Origin: Branchiostoma floridae
Lineage: Eukaryota > Chordata > Leptocardii > Amphioxiformes > Branchiostomatidae
DNA length: 64,000 bases
Assembly (NCBI RefSeq): GCF_000003815.2
Contig: NC_049989.1
Span: forward strand, 9,216,880 to 9,280,879
Direction: 5' to 3'
Part shown: in pieces, positions 22,120 through 33,730 of the stretch
Layout: each line of letters opens with the position of its first letter
Position numbering within the stretch: the stretch's first letter is position 1
Position numbers and translations under genes: made by a program
The notes under the pieces: model-generated
Databases searched by the model: none
The model's input: only the letters and a program-made list of their open reading frames with translations
What the model was told of the DNA's origin: nothing

Positions 22120-23909
22120 TTCAGCATTTATTTCTTCCGAGATTCACTCATTAGGTAACCAACTATGGTGTTCGACCCATGAATCTACGGTCAAAGTATA
22201 TGATGTGCAAAGATGCATGACCCATATTCATATATTTCTATATGATACAAAGTATTGATACAGTAACAACGGGTATATTGCCAAGTTTCCGAACCTTTTC
22301 TATTAGGTTTATATGACCAAAGTATGCAACAGTAGAGTATCGCACAATTCTGCTACGAGATGCTACTGATATGGTTTATGATTGTTTAAAGGTAATGTAA
22401 AGACTTGCTTTTACTATAGCTATAGGTGTCTATTAGGAGCTAGCAGCTTCAAAACAACTCCATTCATATCATTTTACAAGGTTTTCGTGCACTGAAGTCA
22501 GCCTGAAGTCCTGCTTGGTGTTACAAAGTAGTCCGTTAGACTACGTACGAATCTGATTCATTCAATTACAGCTCAGTTGGTGGCCAGCTAAAATGTTAAA
22601 CGTGATTTTTTTATCTTGATTGCAAATTTGCAATGTTTCCAGATTCATCAAATTGGCTGGCTCATGATCTCACTTTGAATTGACAGTTTTACATGACAAG
22701 GGACTATGTCCTGTAAACATGGTAGTAAAGAATTAGGAATGATGGTTTTGACGAAGAGACAATTGAAAGAAAGGCACTCATCAGAGAATCTACCCTATAC
22801 AAATCATCTGCTACATTTGATCACTCGGTCACTAGGTCACTAGGTCACGTTTCAGTCATGTTTCTGTAATCTACAGAGAGTGATGTCATAGAAGAGATTA
22901 CTTCATTTCTCCACAGAGACCGACATTGTACAGTCGACAATGTGGGTATTAAAGTCCAAATGTCTATGTTGAAAATTACAGTCTAAGTACTTTCTTCATA
23001 ATAAAATCTACCAACAGAAAGGAAGTTCTAAGCCAAGTATAAGTCAATTCTACCTACTTGTGTGGTGAAATCTAGCAACAGAAAGGAACTGCTAAGCCAA
23101 GAATAAGTCAATTCTACCTACTTGTGTGGTAAAGTTTATTCTTCCTACCCTACGGCATTCTCCCAAGCATTACGGAATAAGTTGTTTTTTAAGTCAAACC
23201 AACATCAATCAAGGTGAAACGTATTATCAAGATAAACACCAAAGGCGAAATAACGGACGAAAAATGTGATCGGAATGAGTTTTCATCAATGAGGATGAAG
23301 GCTCCTTGGTTTTGTACACTACCTCGGACAACTTTGCCTTTAGCCCGCATCCCGAGGGCCGAGCGGCAGCGCCGCTGGTCGTCGTATGACTTCTAAGTTT
23401 CACCCTCAGTCAGAGAAAATATTAACTCCTCTGTATGTACTCCGAAGTTATTCTGCTGTCAATTAAAAATCGTTCTCAAAATTGTTGAAATCAGTTCGCC
23501 ACACACAATGTTTATATTCCCGGGCTGCACCATCATGAAAATGACCACAAAACAAATGGGAAACAAAAGCTCGCGCGGGTGAGATAGAGAGGAATGCCCA
23601 GGAGTATCTATGGCACTGGTGGGTAAATTATTCTGTTCACACCTGCTACGAACTGAGGAAAAAATGAAAGTAATTTGTACTTCTCCTGTTGATGAAAACT
23701 CCTTGGTGATCGCAATCCCTTAAGCCAGAACTCCGGCAGAGACATTCCATAGCTTGCAATCGAATTTGGTCCGTAGGAAATCAAGTAATGAGCTTTTGAT
23801 GTAATGACATGATATTGCCAAGGAGACAAATTTTAGCGTCTTTGTGAGAGCTTAATGGGTGTGAAAGTCACATACAATACTCTTAGTTGTTTAATAGGCG
23901 AAAGGTTCG
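22120..23909 (+). other. 5' flank of CUB cassette copy 1 (segmentally duplicated)
   Basis: No gene is seen here, but blocks recur elsewhere. 22120-22390 resembles 31755-32010. 22440-22880 resembles 27658-28050. 22680-23830 resembles 39950-40520 in parts, and the last part also resembles 33500-33660. These shared blocks show that whole units, not only exons, were duplicated. Confidence 0.65.
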
Positions 23910-23916
23910 TATATAA
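23910..23916 (+). promoter_or_regulatory. TATA box of CUB cassette copy 1
   Basis: TATATAA, 61 bp before the ATG. The surrounding AAAGGTTYGTATATAACAGC is conserved before copy 4 (40578-40584), which supports a real core promoter. Confidence 0.6.
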
Positions 23917-23970
23917 CAGCACGAATATCTTGTTTCTACCAGTTCGTCGGAGAAGAGGGAAGCGGAGACG

Positions 23971-26544
23971 ATGGCTGGCGGCTCCATGGTTTTGCTGAAC
24001 TTTGCAATTCTTGTCTTTTTGTTGTTTGGAACTTCAGAGGGACAAGACAATGGTAAGTAAAAATCATATGTATTCATCTAAGGTAAAAAAAATGCAGCAG
24101 TACCAATTATTATGTGATTTTCATTATAACCGCTACGTTATATTAGTACCTACATATGCATAGCCGGACTCACATATTCATTCTTTGAAGCTAAGTTACA
24201 TTTGACCGAGAAATTGCTACTCATATCTGAATAGTCACGATATATTGTTCAGCCATTTTTGCATGTTGTAATGATACGTAAAATTATTCTGACAAAACAT
24301 CTGTTGTGTTTCATAAATTCGACTTTGGGCTCAGCAAAAAAGAGAGTTTGTACCTAAAATTTATAGGAGTACCGAGTAACCCTGTACATGTGTAAATTGC
24401 TCTGCAGCGTGTTCGCTTACGGGAACCCGGGCCGGCTACGCCGTCCATTCGGCTTTGTCTGGTACTATCAGGAGCCCAGGGTTTCCTGGCATGTACCCAT
24501 CTAACTCTTTCTGCAGGTAAGTATCTACGATGCCTTACTTCGTCCAACGCCGCCAAGTTGTCTTTGGTGCCGCCACTTGAAGCTTTTCATGCCGATTCCA
24601 GACGCCCCGTTTCTTTTTCACGTTGGAGTTCAAAGTCAGTGTTGGCGTTTGCTCTGTTTCCCCAATCGTCACACTAATCTTTCTAGCCCTTCTCTTTTCT
24701 TATATTTTTCATACATTTCATGCATATCGTCACTTCCCTCTGTTTATTCTTTTTATTCTTTTGTAGCCTTTTACGTCGGTAGACTACTTTTCTGTGTTAA
24801 GCTATGTAAGTCTCGTATAAATTTGACAGCAGTTAGTCTATCATTTATGTACTTTACAAAAGCTGACAACACGGCTCACGAATATGTCTCTCTCTTGCTC
24901 NNNNNNNNNNNNNNNNNNNNNNNNNNNNNNNNNNNNNNNNNNNNNNNNNNNNNNNNNNNNNNNNNNNNNNNNNNNNNNNNNNNNNNNNNNNNNNNNNNNN
25001 CTTCTATCAAAGAACTTCATCAGATGGTCAGATTGTTTATCAGACTGTCTTTCCAATTGGTACCGCCAGGTGGAAGATCCTGGTTCCCTACGGAAAGCGG
25101 ATTCGTCTAGTCTTCAATTCTTTGGAATTGGAAAATCACATGGATTGCACCTACGACTACCTAAAGGTACAAGTAAAACTTAAGCAATGATAGAAAGATG
25201 TTGACTGACATCGCGCAAACGGTGGTAGCTTCTGGAGAAATCCTTTTTTTTCATTGTTCGTTTTTAAAAATACAACATTTCTCTCTATACATTTCAGAAA
25301 TAAAGTATAGTAATATATGTGTGAAGGTATTGTCGATATTTGCAGTATACTCTAGACTAGATGTAGGCGATGTTTTTTTATCCCTGTACATGTGTTGTGA
25401 AGGTAACGTATTGGCCCTTGTACCGTACCATGATAAAGCATTGGAATAAAATACCATAAACTTGATACAGTGTAGACAGCGTACCGAACTGGTGTATCAA
25501 AGAATGGATAATCGAGTACCCACCTTTGTGCGATAAATTTCATAGATATTTTTTCAGACATAAGTAGAGGAGATGCTGTTTCAGTCATATTCGTGTAACG
25601 TATAGCCTTGACGTGTTGTTACATGCTGGAAACTGTGTAGGATGAAAAAATTCTACATATTGTTTGAAAGAAAAAAAGCTTTTCCTCCGCAACTCTTTCA
25701 CGCAAATCAGATATATGATGGAGGTGACGACTCTGCCCGATCCATGGCCAAATTATGTGGTAACACCATTCCGGAACAACTGATCACTTCTGGAAACATG
25801 GCGTTTCTTTCATTCAGGTATGGGTCGATTTCAAGGATTATATCATCAAGGATTATATACAAGCATACTGAAGCAATGGCTTAGTGGTTAGAGTGCTCAC
25901 TTTGCATGCGGTATACTGCTAATGACTTCAATTCCCAAACCAAATACTTCAAAAAGTAAAGAATTCCTTTTAGCAGCTACCTAGCGCACAGAACTTCTGC
26001 GAAATTGTGTAAAAGTTAGGCAAACACTGACACCTGCTTCGAATTCCGATGGACTAAGCTCCTGTTGTATACAGTAGTATTACCTTTGCTTGAAAAGCTG
26101 TGTGGCTCAAGGGCTAAGGACACGGAGATTTGCGAGACGCTACACAACATACGGTGTGGAAAAGATAAATTTGACGATATTTTTATTTTGTCCACGTCGA
26201 CATTAGTATTACTTACTGGGTATTAAAGGTATTTTGAATGTCAAAATAATGTATTATGGTAATTATACCAGACTTAATTTAAGGCTTTAGATCTAAAAGG
26301 TGTCTCATTGAACTGTACGCTAAAGCGTATTTACGACTTATGACGGATTCTTGTAGATCTGACACCAGCGTTTCGGGCAGTGGTTTCGAACTGCAATGGT
26401 CGGCCCTGGATTCGACTGCCATCGTCAGTAGCGTCACAGCTGATGGAGGAGGGTCGGAGGTCAAAACTGCAGCAACCAGTACATGGACCACGGTAACCAC
26501 TGGGACCGAGCGGCCAGACAATATCGCTTCAGCCACAAACAGCG
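23971..26544 (+). CDS. CUB-domain secreted/surface protein, copy 1 (exons 1-5 only; 3' end not found)
   Basis: Exons 23971-24052, 24408-24516, 25070-25166, 25711-25817 and 26357-26544, all GT-AG with consistent phases. Exon 1 encodes a signal peptide (MAGGSMVLLNFAILVFLLFG). Exons 2-4 and the start of 5 encode one CUB domain: GTIRSPGFPGMYP, C/WKILVPYGKRIRLVF, DCTYDYLK, IYDGGDDSARS and GFELQWSAL, with the four CUB cysteines. The rest of exon 5 is Ser/Thr-rich (TSTWTTVTTGTERPDN). It ends in phase 1, as in copy 4, but I find no counterpart of exons 6-9 before the next copy. Either the gene is truncated, its last exons fell in or near the gap at 28055-28179, or it splices onward over a long distance. 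A 100-N gap lies in intron 2. CUB domains mediate extracellular protein or carbohydrate binding; the ligand is unknown. Confidence 0.75.
24901..25000. other. Assembly gap (100 N)
   Basis: A run of N in intron 2 of CUB copy 1. By comparison with copies 2-4, little but intron is expected here. Confidence 0.99.
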
Positions 26545-28054
26545 GTGAGTTTGGTACTAGGATAAAACGGTGTGTTTCCTGAGTAAAAACCAATCCGACA
26601 TACGTGCAATGAAAAGGTTTTGTCCTGTTGTTGCGTTTTGGGTCTGCACTGGTAAAGCGCACACAAACTGGGCAACAGTAAGATTTGATTCCCGATTCTC
26701 TAGCGCTATAGCAAAGCCGCGCGGGAACGAACATACGAAGGGAAACACTAGTTTTCTGCAATACAGTATTAATATTGTGACGACATGGAAACATAAGTCA
26801 ATTTCTGCAATACATAAAGTGGATCTAACTAGTTGAAATTTGATAATCAATGTGCACGTGTGCAGTACACATTTTTGTATCTGTATAAGGCAGCAAACGA
26901 TGGGCTAGTTTCAATGTCCACTGGGTACTCACTCCACTCTTAAGGCAGGAAAAACACAAAAAAGAGAGACGGAAAAACAGCGTAGTCCAGAAACGACAGG
27001 AAAAGCATTTCCCTTGGTTCTCTGGTGAGTTTCTATAAAACAAAAACAAGAATACAAGATAGTGACTATGTGTGAAGAATTGCAACAAAAATCGCGGCAC
27101 TCAAAATGACACGTCTTGATACTTGTATAGGTCAAGTACTGACAGTGGTGGTTCAACTTTTAAATGTCAAACTTTCCCGACCACATGTACTTTTTGTCAA
27201 CTAAATTTCCTCCTACTCTCTGTGCTTGTCCAGATACTACGTTGTTGCAAGGCGTTCTCAGCAAGTTGTTGTAAGCTTGGTACGCTTTGAACTGAGTCTG
27301 TAAAAAGTCGTCCCCAGAACATCAAAGACGAGATCAATGGATTCCGCTGTCACTGTCGCCGTGCTCGTAAAGTAGACTGGATCTCTGCAAATTTTCACTC
27401 CCCGATGTAAAATGGAATATTTCCGTCTGATTTTTGCAGTGAAAATAGGACGTGAGGTTGAGGGCTCTTTGCATAGTCAAACAGTGAGCAAACGACTTCA
27501 CTTTCCTCGGATTTAGAGACCTTCAGAGGAGCTTCGCTGTAGTAATTGTACAAGATTGCCGCGCACGTGCACAAACGGAAGGGGTGATGACGTCACGTGA
27601 ATAAGCCCTATAACAGTATTTTAGGAGAGGAGAATCATGAAACTTAATCAAATGCAATACCTGGCAGCTTCAAAACAGCTCCATCCGTATCATATCATAA
27701 GGTTTTCGTGCATTGAAGCCAACCTGAAGTCCTGTTTTATGTTATGTTACAAAATAGTTCGTATGACTACGGGTCTGATTGAATGTATTACAGCTCGGTT
27801 TGAGGTCAGCCGGAAGGATATCGTGATTTTATCTCGATCTGTTTCAAGATTATTTAAATTGGGTGGCCAACCTCACTTTAAATCGACAGCTTTGTACGGT
27901 ACTGAACTCTGTCCCGTAAGGTATGGTAGTAAAAATTGCAAAGGATGATTTTTGCCAACGATTGCTGCTAACACAAAGAAGTAAACATCAGAATCTACCT
28001 CATACAAACCATCTGCTTCATTTGATCCACTGCTCATTGTAATTGGCATTAAGT
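26545..28054. other. Between CUB copies 1 and 2; no exon recognised
   Basis: 26600-26870 resembles 32130-32290 plus 33450-33500, and 27658-28050 resembles the 5' flank of copy 1. Between them (26900-27600) I see neither a gene nor a recognisable repeat. Counterparts of copy-4 exons 6-9 were looked for and not found. Confidence 0.5.
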
Positions 28055-28179
28055 NNNNNNNNNNNNNNNNNNNNNNNNNNNNNNNNNNNNNNNNNNNNNN
28101 NNNNNNNNNNNNNNNNNNNNNNNNNNNNNNNNNNNNNNNNNNNNNNNNNNNNNNNNNNNNNNNNNNNNNNNNNNNNNNN
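28055..28179. other. Assembly gap (125 N)
   Basis: A run of N between copies 1 and 2. Exons 1-2 of copy 2, if they exist, could be missing because of an assembly fault here. Confidence 0.99.
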
Positions 28180-28440
28180 TCTATAGGAGCAACACGGCTC
28201 ACAGACCGCATATGGACGGAGAATCTGGGTCACGGGCGAAATCACTTCCAACGCGTAGAAATACAAGGAAATTAAGCTCGGGCCCAAGACCAATTGCACC
28301 CAAAAACACATCACTTCTTACGCTTTTCAGCCATGCCAGTATTAAATGCCACTTCGCAGCAGATTACGAGAAATTTGAACTCAAACACGGGCCCTCGAGA
28401 CCCTTTCTCGCCTCTGTCGCGGAAGAATTGGTGTGTGCAC
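28180..28440. other. Unique sequence after the gap, no gene called
   Basis: A 117-codon open frame (28212-28565, plus) has no recognisable motif and runs into a dispersed repeat. It is probably not a gene. Confidence 0.4.
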
Positions 28441-28645
28441 CGATAACCGCCCTTCGGTGTAACACACCAGCTTCGCAGGCACGCGGCGCGGCAGCAGCTG
28501 GTTATATTACACTGACCGACCCGTCAGACCTAACTTTTGCACATCTATCTGCAAGAGTTCTTTAAAACTATCCAGAGAAGATGCCCGTACTGTGCTTGGT
28601 GATAAAATATTCCACTCTACGATAGTTCTGAGAAAATACGAATTT
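28441..28645 (+). repeat. Dispersed repeat, copy A (copy B at 43911-44115)
   Basis: About 200 bp is nearly identical to 43911-44115, which lies in intron 6 of the complete CUB-LU gene. Shared words include GTAACACACCAGCTTCGCAGG, CAGCAGCTGGTTATATTACAC and CACATCTATCTGCAAG. The frames are broken. It could be a transposon fragment or a remnant of the duplicated intron. Confidence 0.7.
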
Positions 28646-28849
28646 TTGAACACTTCAATCCTAGGTTGGTAACTCCGGTACTTTAAGGCATGACTGTTTC
28701 TAGTTCGTTTGAGCAGGTATTAGATACTTATCAGTCAGTAAGTCCACCGGCTTATTGGTCATTTTGTACATCATGCAAAGGCTGGACATTTTCCTTCTGT
28801 CTTCAAGTGACGTCCATTGCATGCAGTTCTGCTTTCATTCACTCCAGAC

Positions 28850-29171
28850 GCTCCCTCTTTCTTTTTCACGTTGGAGTTCCAAGTCAGTGTTGGCGTTTGC
28901 TCTGTTTCCACAATGACCACATGTGTGGTTTCTAATCTTCCTGACCCTTCTCTTTTCTTATATTCTCCATATATTTCATGTATATGTCATCACTTCCCTG
29001 TTTTTTTCTCAAGTAGCCTTTTTTGTTGGTAGACTATTTTTCTGTATAAGCTATTGTTTTGTATCAATTTAAAAGATGTTTGTCTATCACCCATGTACTT
29101 ACAAAGCGGATAAAACTGTTCACGAATACGTCCCTCTCTTGCTCATCTCACTAGCGTCTATCAAAGAACTT
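28850..29171 (+). other. Intron 2 remnant of CUB copy 2
   Basis: The sequence matches intron 2 of copy 1 (24590-25015) almost throughout, including CACGTTGGAGTTC, GTTGGCGTTTGCTCTG and GAATAYGTCTCTCTCTTGCTC. Homology stops abruptly at about 28848, just where exon 2 should follow upstream. So exons 1-2 of this copy are lost, or are misassembled. Confidence 0.7.
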
Positions 29172-30227
29172 AATTACCTCCATGAAATGTCATGGAGGTT
29201 ATATTTTACCCTGCGTTTGTGTGTCTGTCTGTCTGTCAACAAGATAACTCAAGAACGGCTGGATGGATTGGTTTCATACTTCGTGTGTTGGTAGGGTGTG
29301 ATGAAAGCTGAAAGTAGTTAGATTTTGGGCCCCCTAGCGGCTTCCCTTGGTACTGCAGCGCAACTTCCGGTTTTGCTGAACAAGTTATGGTCCCAATTTT
29401 AGATAGCTCTTGTGCTCAGGAATAAGTGACATAAGTTTGGGCTCCCTAGCGTCTAATTTGGGGATAGCAGGGGCATTTTTGTCAAAAACTTTTGAAGCAG
29501 CTAACTCAAGAAGGGAACAACGGATTTTCACGATTTTTGGTATGTAGGTACCTTGGACAATGTTGTACAAGATAAGATACTAATCATGCCAAATAAGAGT
29601 ACATTTGCATAATTAATGAGAATATTCTATCAAAGTAGTTTTTTCAATGTATCTCCTGTCCCGGAAATGATATGATCTTGAAAATTGGGTCGTAGACAGC
29701 GTTTAGCTTCATGACATGTTGGGCCAAGTTTCAGCGCCTAACATCTAATTTTAGAACTGCATAGGTATTTTTGTCAAGACATTGCAAAGAAGATAACTGC
29801 AGAGAGGAATGATGAATTTCCATCATTGTAGGCATGCAGGTAGCTTAGGCAAATATGTTCATAATGATATACATTTTATGCAAATGAGGACATTATTTGC
29901 ATAATTAATGAGGAATTTTTTAATTCCATTATTTCAATAACTTGACTTCAATAAATGTAACAAATGTACATTATGATAGATGGAACATATTAAGCAGATG
30001 CCAAATATGCTAATTAGTAACTGATTTGTATAACATATGCGAAAATTGCACTGATATTTGCTCAATGATTAATGATAGGAATTTCATACTTGACGTGTAT
30101 GTTAGTCAATGATGAACATCACCATGCATGCGCATGAATCATGAAAATGTGCAAGTCTGTTAAAAGTCTGCATAAAATTTACAAAAGCTTGAATATTTCA
30201 TGGAGGTATGAGGTCGCTGAACTCTAG
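29172..30227. mobile_element. ~1.05-kb insertion in intron 2 of CUB copy 2
   Basis: Copies 1 and 3 read straight from CAAAGAACTT to TTGTTTATCA. Copy 2 has about 1.05 kb extra between them. The near-terminal words are inverted: ACCTCCATGAAAT at 29176 and ATTTCATGGAGGT at 30195-30207. The left end also contains a small palindrome. The interior is AT-rich with GGGCCCCCTAGCGG-like words and no long frame. It is a non-autonomous DNA element of unknown class; exact ends and target duplication are unclear. Confidence 0.6.
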
Positions 30228-30264
30228 TTGTTTATTAGACTGTCGTTCCAATTGGTACCGCCAG

Positions 30265-31529
30265 GTGGAAGATACTGGTTCCCGCCGGTAAGCGGATTCG
30301 TCTCGTCTTCAACTCTCTCAGCCTGGAGCATCACGGCAGTTGCAACTACGACTACCTCAAGGTGATCAAGAAAAGTACAACTTAACAATAATGATAGAAA
30401 GATTTTGACAGTGGCGCAAACAATGGTAGCTTATGGGGAAATGCTTTTTATAATTATTGTCCATTTTGAATACAACAATCATGTCTCTATCTTTCAGAAA
30501 GTATAGTAATATATGTGTAAAGGTATTGTCTGTATTTATAGTTTTCTCTAGACGCGATCTTTTTTTTTATCCTTGTGTTGTGAAGGTCACGTCTTGCCCC
30601 TTGTACCGTACCATGATAAAGTATTGGAATAAAATGCCATAAACAGCATAGACAGCGTACCGTATTCTTAGAACTGGTGTATAAAAGAATGGATCATCAA
30701 GGTCTTGTTTTCGTACTCAACTTTAAGCTATGAATTCCATAATCTCTTACATGCAAATTAGATATATGATGGAGGTGGCACATACGCCGGCTCCATCGGG
30801 AAATTTTGTGGTTACACCGTTCCGGAACAACTGATCACCTCTGGAAACATTGCGACTCTTTATTTCAGGTATGAGACTATTTTAAGGATTATATACAAGT
30901 TTTCCGAAGCAATGGTCTAGTGGGTAGAGTGCTCAATTTGCATGCGGTATACTGCTAATAGTTTCAATTCCCTTTCAATTCCTATTCTTTTTGGCAAAAC
31001 ATTGTAGTCATAGCAGAACCTAAAAGTTTTCGTCCTGCAAAGCTGTCTTGTCTAACTGCACACTAAAGTGTATTTACAACGTACGACGGTCTCTAGCCTG
31101 GATACCACACCCCATCCCGATCTCAATATGTATCGTGCACGATAGATATTGAGATCGGGCTGGGATGTGGTAACCAGGCTAGACGGTCTCGTGCATTTGT
31201 CAGATCTGACACCAGCGTTTCGGAGAAAGGTTTCGAACTGCAGTGGTCGGCCCTGAATGGAGGTGTGTCGGAAGTTACAACGGTAGCTACCACAACGTTG
31301 GGACATCCGACTGCCACCGTCAGTAGCGTCACAGCTGATGGAGGAGGGTCGAAGGTCAAAACTTCAGCTGCTACTAGTACATGGACCAAGGAAACCACTG
31401 GGACCGAGCGGCCAGACAATGTCGCCCCAACCACCAACAGTGGACTTCCGGCAACTACTACCAGTATATGGACCACGGAAACCACTGGGACCGAGCGGCC
31501 GGACAATGTTGCCCAAACCACAAACAGCG
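30265..31529 (+). pseudogene. CUB cassette copy 2 (exons 3-5 only)
   Basis: Exons 30265-30361, 30762-30868 and 31204-31529 match exons 3-5 of the family and are open with intact GT-AG sites. They encode the second half of a CUB domain (WKILVPAGKRIRLVF, SCNYDYLK, IYDGGGTYAGS, GFELQWSAL) and a Thr-rich stretch. Exon 5 is longer than in the other copies because a 23-codon block (STWTKETTGTERPDN.. then SIWTTETTGTERPDN..) is tandemly duplicated. No exon 1 (signal) or exon 2 is visible, and exon 3 starts in phase 2, so it cannot follow the phase-1 end of copy 1 exon 5 in frame. It is probably a relic, or a cassette used only with exon 2 of another copy. It is interrupted by a 1-kb element and a palindromic MITE. 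Confidence 0.7.
31094..31181. mobile_element. Palindromic MITE with perfect 9-bp target duplication
   Basis: The 88-bp near-perfect palindrome starts TAGCCTGGATACC and ends GGTAACCAGGCTA. GACGGTCTC flanks it on both sides (31085-31093 and 31182-31190). The other copies carry this word once at the same place, so the empty site is visible. It lies only 14 bp (after the duplication) before exon 5 of CUB copy 2. A relative with the same ends is at 58723-58901. Confidence 0.9.
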
Positions 31530-31754
31530 GTGAGTTTGGGGTTAGGAAAATGTTGTGTTTCCTGTTACGTAATCGAGCCTAGTAAAACCTGCGAACCAAC
31601 GCTTTTTTGTGGTTCACCGCTATCAAAGGACATAACATTTTCGATCCGACATATGTGCGATGACAAGGTTGCAGATTAATTTTCTACTTCTTCTTATTCT
31701 ATGTTCTACTCATTTACATCGTAATGGGGTCTGCATGAGGGTCCTGACAACGCT

Positions 31755-32295
31755 TTATGCATTTATTTCTTCTGAGATTCACTTATCAGCTAACCAGCTC
31801 TGGTGTCCGATCCACAAATGTACGGTCAAAGTATAATATGTACAAAGATGATTCATATTTACATATATATATATATATAATATGATACGAAAGATTTATA
31901 GAGTTACATTGCCAAACTAACTTTTCTGTTAGGTTTAGATAGCTATAAGTGCCGCACATGTCTTCTACGAGATGCTACTGATATGATTTACGATATAAGT
32001 TAAGAATTGATGTAAACACTTGCACATTTTACTTTTACAATTACACTTCACTATTTTCAAAACTTTAAACATTTCCTAGGCAATGTGCAATTTCCCTTCA
32101 AAACATTTAGTTCCATAATCGCGGTGTTTTGTCTTGTTGTGGGGTGTTGGGTCTGCAGTGGTAAAGCGCACACAAATTGGGTCACAGTAAGATTTGGTTC
32201 CCGATTCTCTAGCACAGCCGCGCGGGAACGAACAGACAAAAGGAAACGCAATTGTGACGACTCGGAAACAAAATTCAATTTCTGCAATGCGAATA
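31755..32295 (+). other. Duplicated flank blocks between copies 2 and 3
   Basis: 31755-32010 matches 22120-22390, and 32130-32290 matches 26620-26770. No gene is seen. These are joints of the segmental duplication. Confidence 0.6.
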
Positions 32296-33449
32296 CCGGT
32301 GTGACAGCGATCTCGCCCCCCCGTGATCTCGCCCCCCCGGGGGCGAAATCACTAGCGATCTCGCCCCCCCGGGGCGAAATCACTAGCGATTTCGCCCTCC
32401 CCGGCTAGTGATCTGGCCCCCCTACCTCGCCCCCCTTTAGCGATTTCGCCCCCCCCCCCCCAAAAAAAACGGGTTTACATGACCTTTTAGAAGTTGATTG
32501 GTATAAATCACAAAATGCAGTTTCAGAATGATATAAGTACACGAGTTTGATACATAACTCCATTCATAGTATCAATATTAACGTAATTACATGGTAATAA
32601 GATAGTTGAATTTGTTTCAGACAAGGAGGGTTGGGTCCCTTGTATTCCCATAATTGCATATACCTGAGTCTTGACATAAGATGTATTTCATTGTATTCAC
32701 CTGTCCTCAAGCAACCTATATATCTCCAATATGAAGTCTCTACCATGAAGTGACCACAAAAGAACTATGTCATGTCTTTATTGATTATGCAAATATTAGG
32801 TATTAATTAGAATAACGCACATTTTGGTATATGCACCTGGCCAAGGGATATCTTCACCTCCAACATGCCTGTTTTTTCTAGTATTTAGGAACTGATGCAT
32901 TTACCCGTGTTTCTTAAGACTGGTACTTTACCAGTGTTTCAGTGTAGCATTTAGCAACAGCTATATCAACTTGCGCGTAGATAGTGTTTATAATGAGAAA
33001 CTATTATTCACGTGTGTTTTAGTACTTTGGAAATGTTTCCAGCACAAGAAAGAAAACACTGTGACAAATTGAAAACATATAGCTGACGTATTCCGTACCA
33101 TAGGCGGTGTTGATTTATACGTTCGCAGTAGCACTGTTTTTATGCCACCTCAGCTGCAAAAATTGTCTTTTTCATTTCAATGTCATGTTTGCACCGAACA
33201 ATATAGTATCGACTTTCGAGGTATAACATCTTACGGTACGGTAATAAGGTGCCATATAGGTACCAGGTAACACACCATATACGTTACTCCCCAGGTGCAG
33301 TATAGTACCAGGTAGCGCACCTGTAATATGTAGTAACCAGCTGCTCTTGGGGGGGGGCGAAAACGCTAAAGGGGGGCGAAAACGCTAGTGATCTCGCCCC
33401 CCGGGGGGGGGGCGAGATCGCTGGGGGGGCGAGATCGCTGTCACACCGG
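32296..33449. mobile_element. 1.15-kb transposon with GATCTCGCCCCCC end arrays
   Basis: The terminal inverted repeats are perfect for 20 bases and more: CCGGTGTGACAGCGATCTCG then a C-run at the left, and the complement at the right. Inside each end, GATCTCGCC or GATTTCGCC plus runs of 6-11 C (or the complement with G-runs) is repeated several times in both orientations. The middle 0.85 kb is AT-rich without a long frame. The surrounding sequence continues as in the empty locus of copy 1 (GGATCTAACTAGTTG at about 26820), so it is an insertion. No clean target duplication was seen. Non-autonomous, class unknown. Confidence 0.8.
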
Positions 33450-33730
33450 ATCTAACTAGTTTGAATTTGATCATCAGTGTGCACGTGTGTAGTACACACG
33501 TCTACCTACTTATCCCTTAAGTCGAAACTCGAGCAGAAACATTCCATGACTTGCAATCGAATTTGGTCCGTAGGAAATCAAATAATGAGCTTTTCTAAAA
33601 GATTGCAAAGGAGCAATTTTAGCGTCTTTGCGAGCGCTTAAATTGTGTTACAATCATAACATAACTCCTGTCATACATAAATTCGACTTTTGACTCAGAG
33701 TACGGTTAACCCGTGTACATTACTCTACAG

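Noticed and set aside
28212-28565. 117-codon plus-strand frame
   Set aside because: Begins just after an assembly gap and runs into a dispersed repeat also found in an intron. No domain.
26545-28835. Search for exons 6-9 of CUB copy 1
   Set aside because: No Ser/Thr exon, CC..CN motif or GPI-like tail was found. Only the intron-6-like repeat at 28441 was seen.
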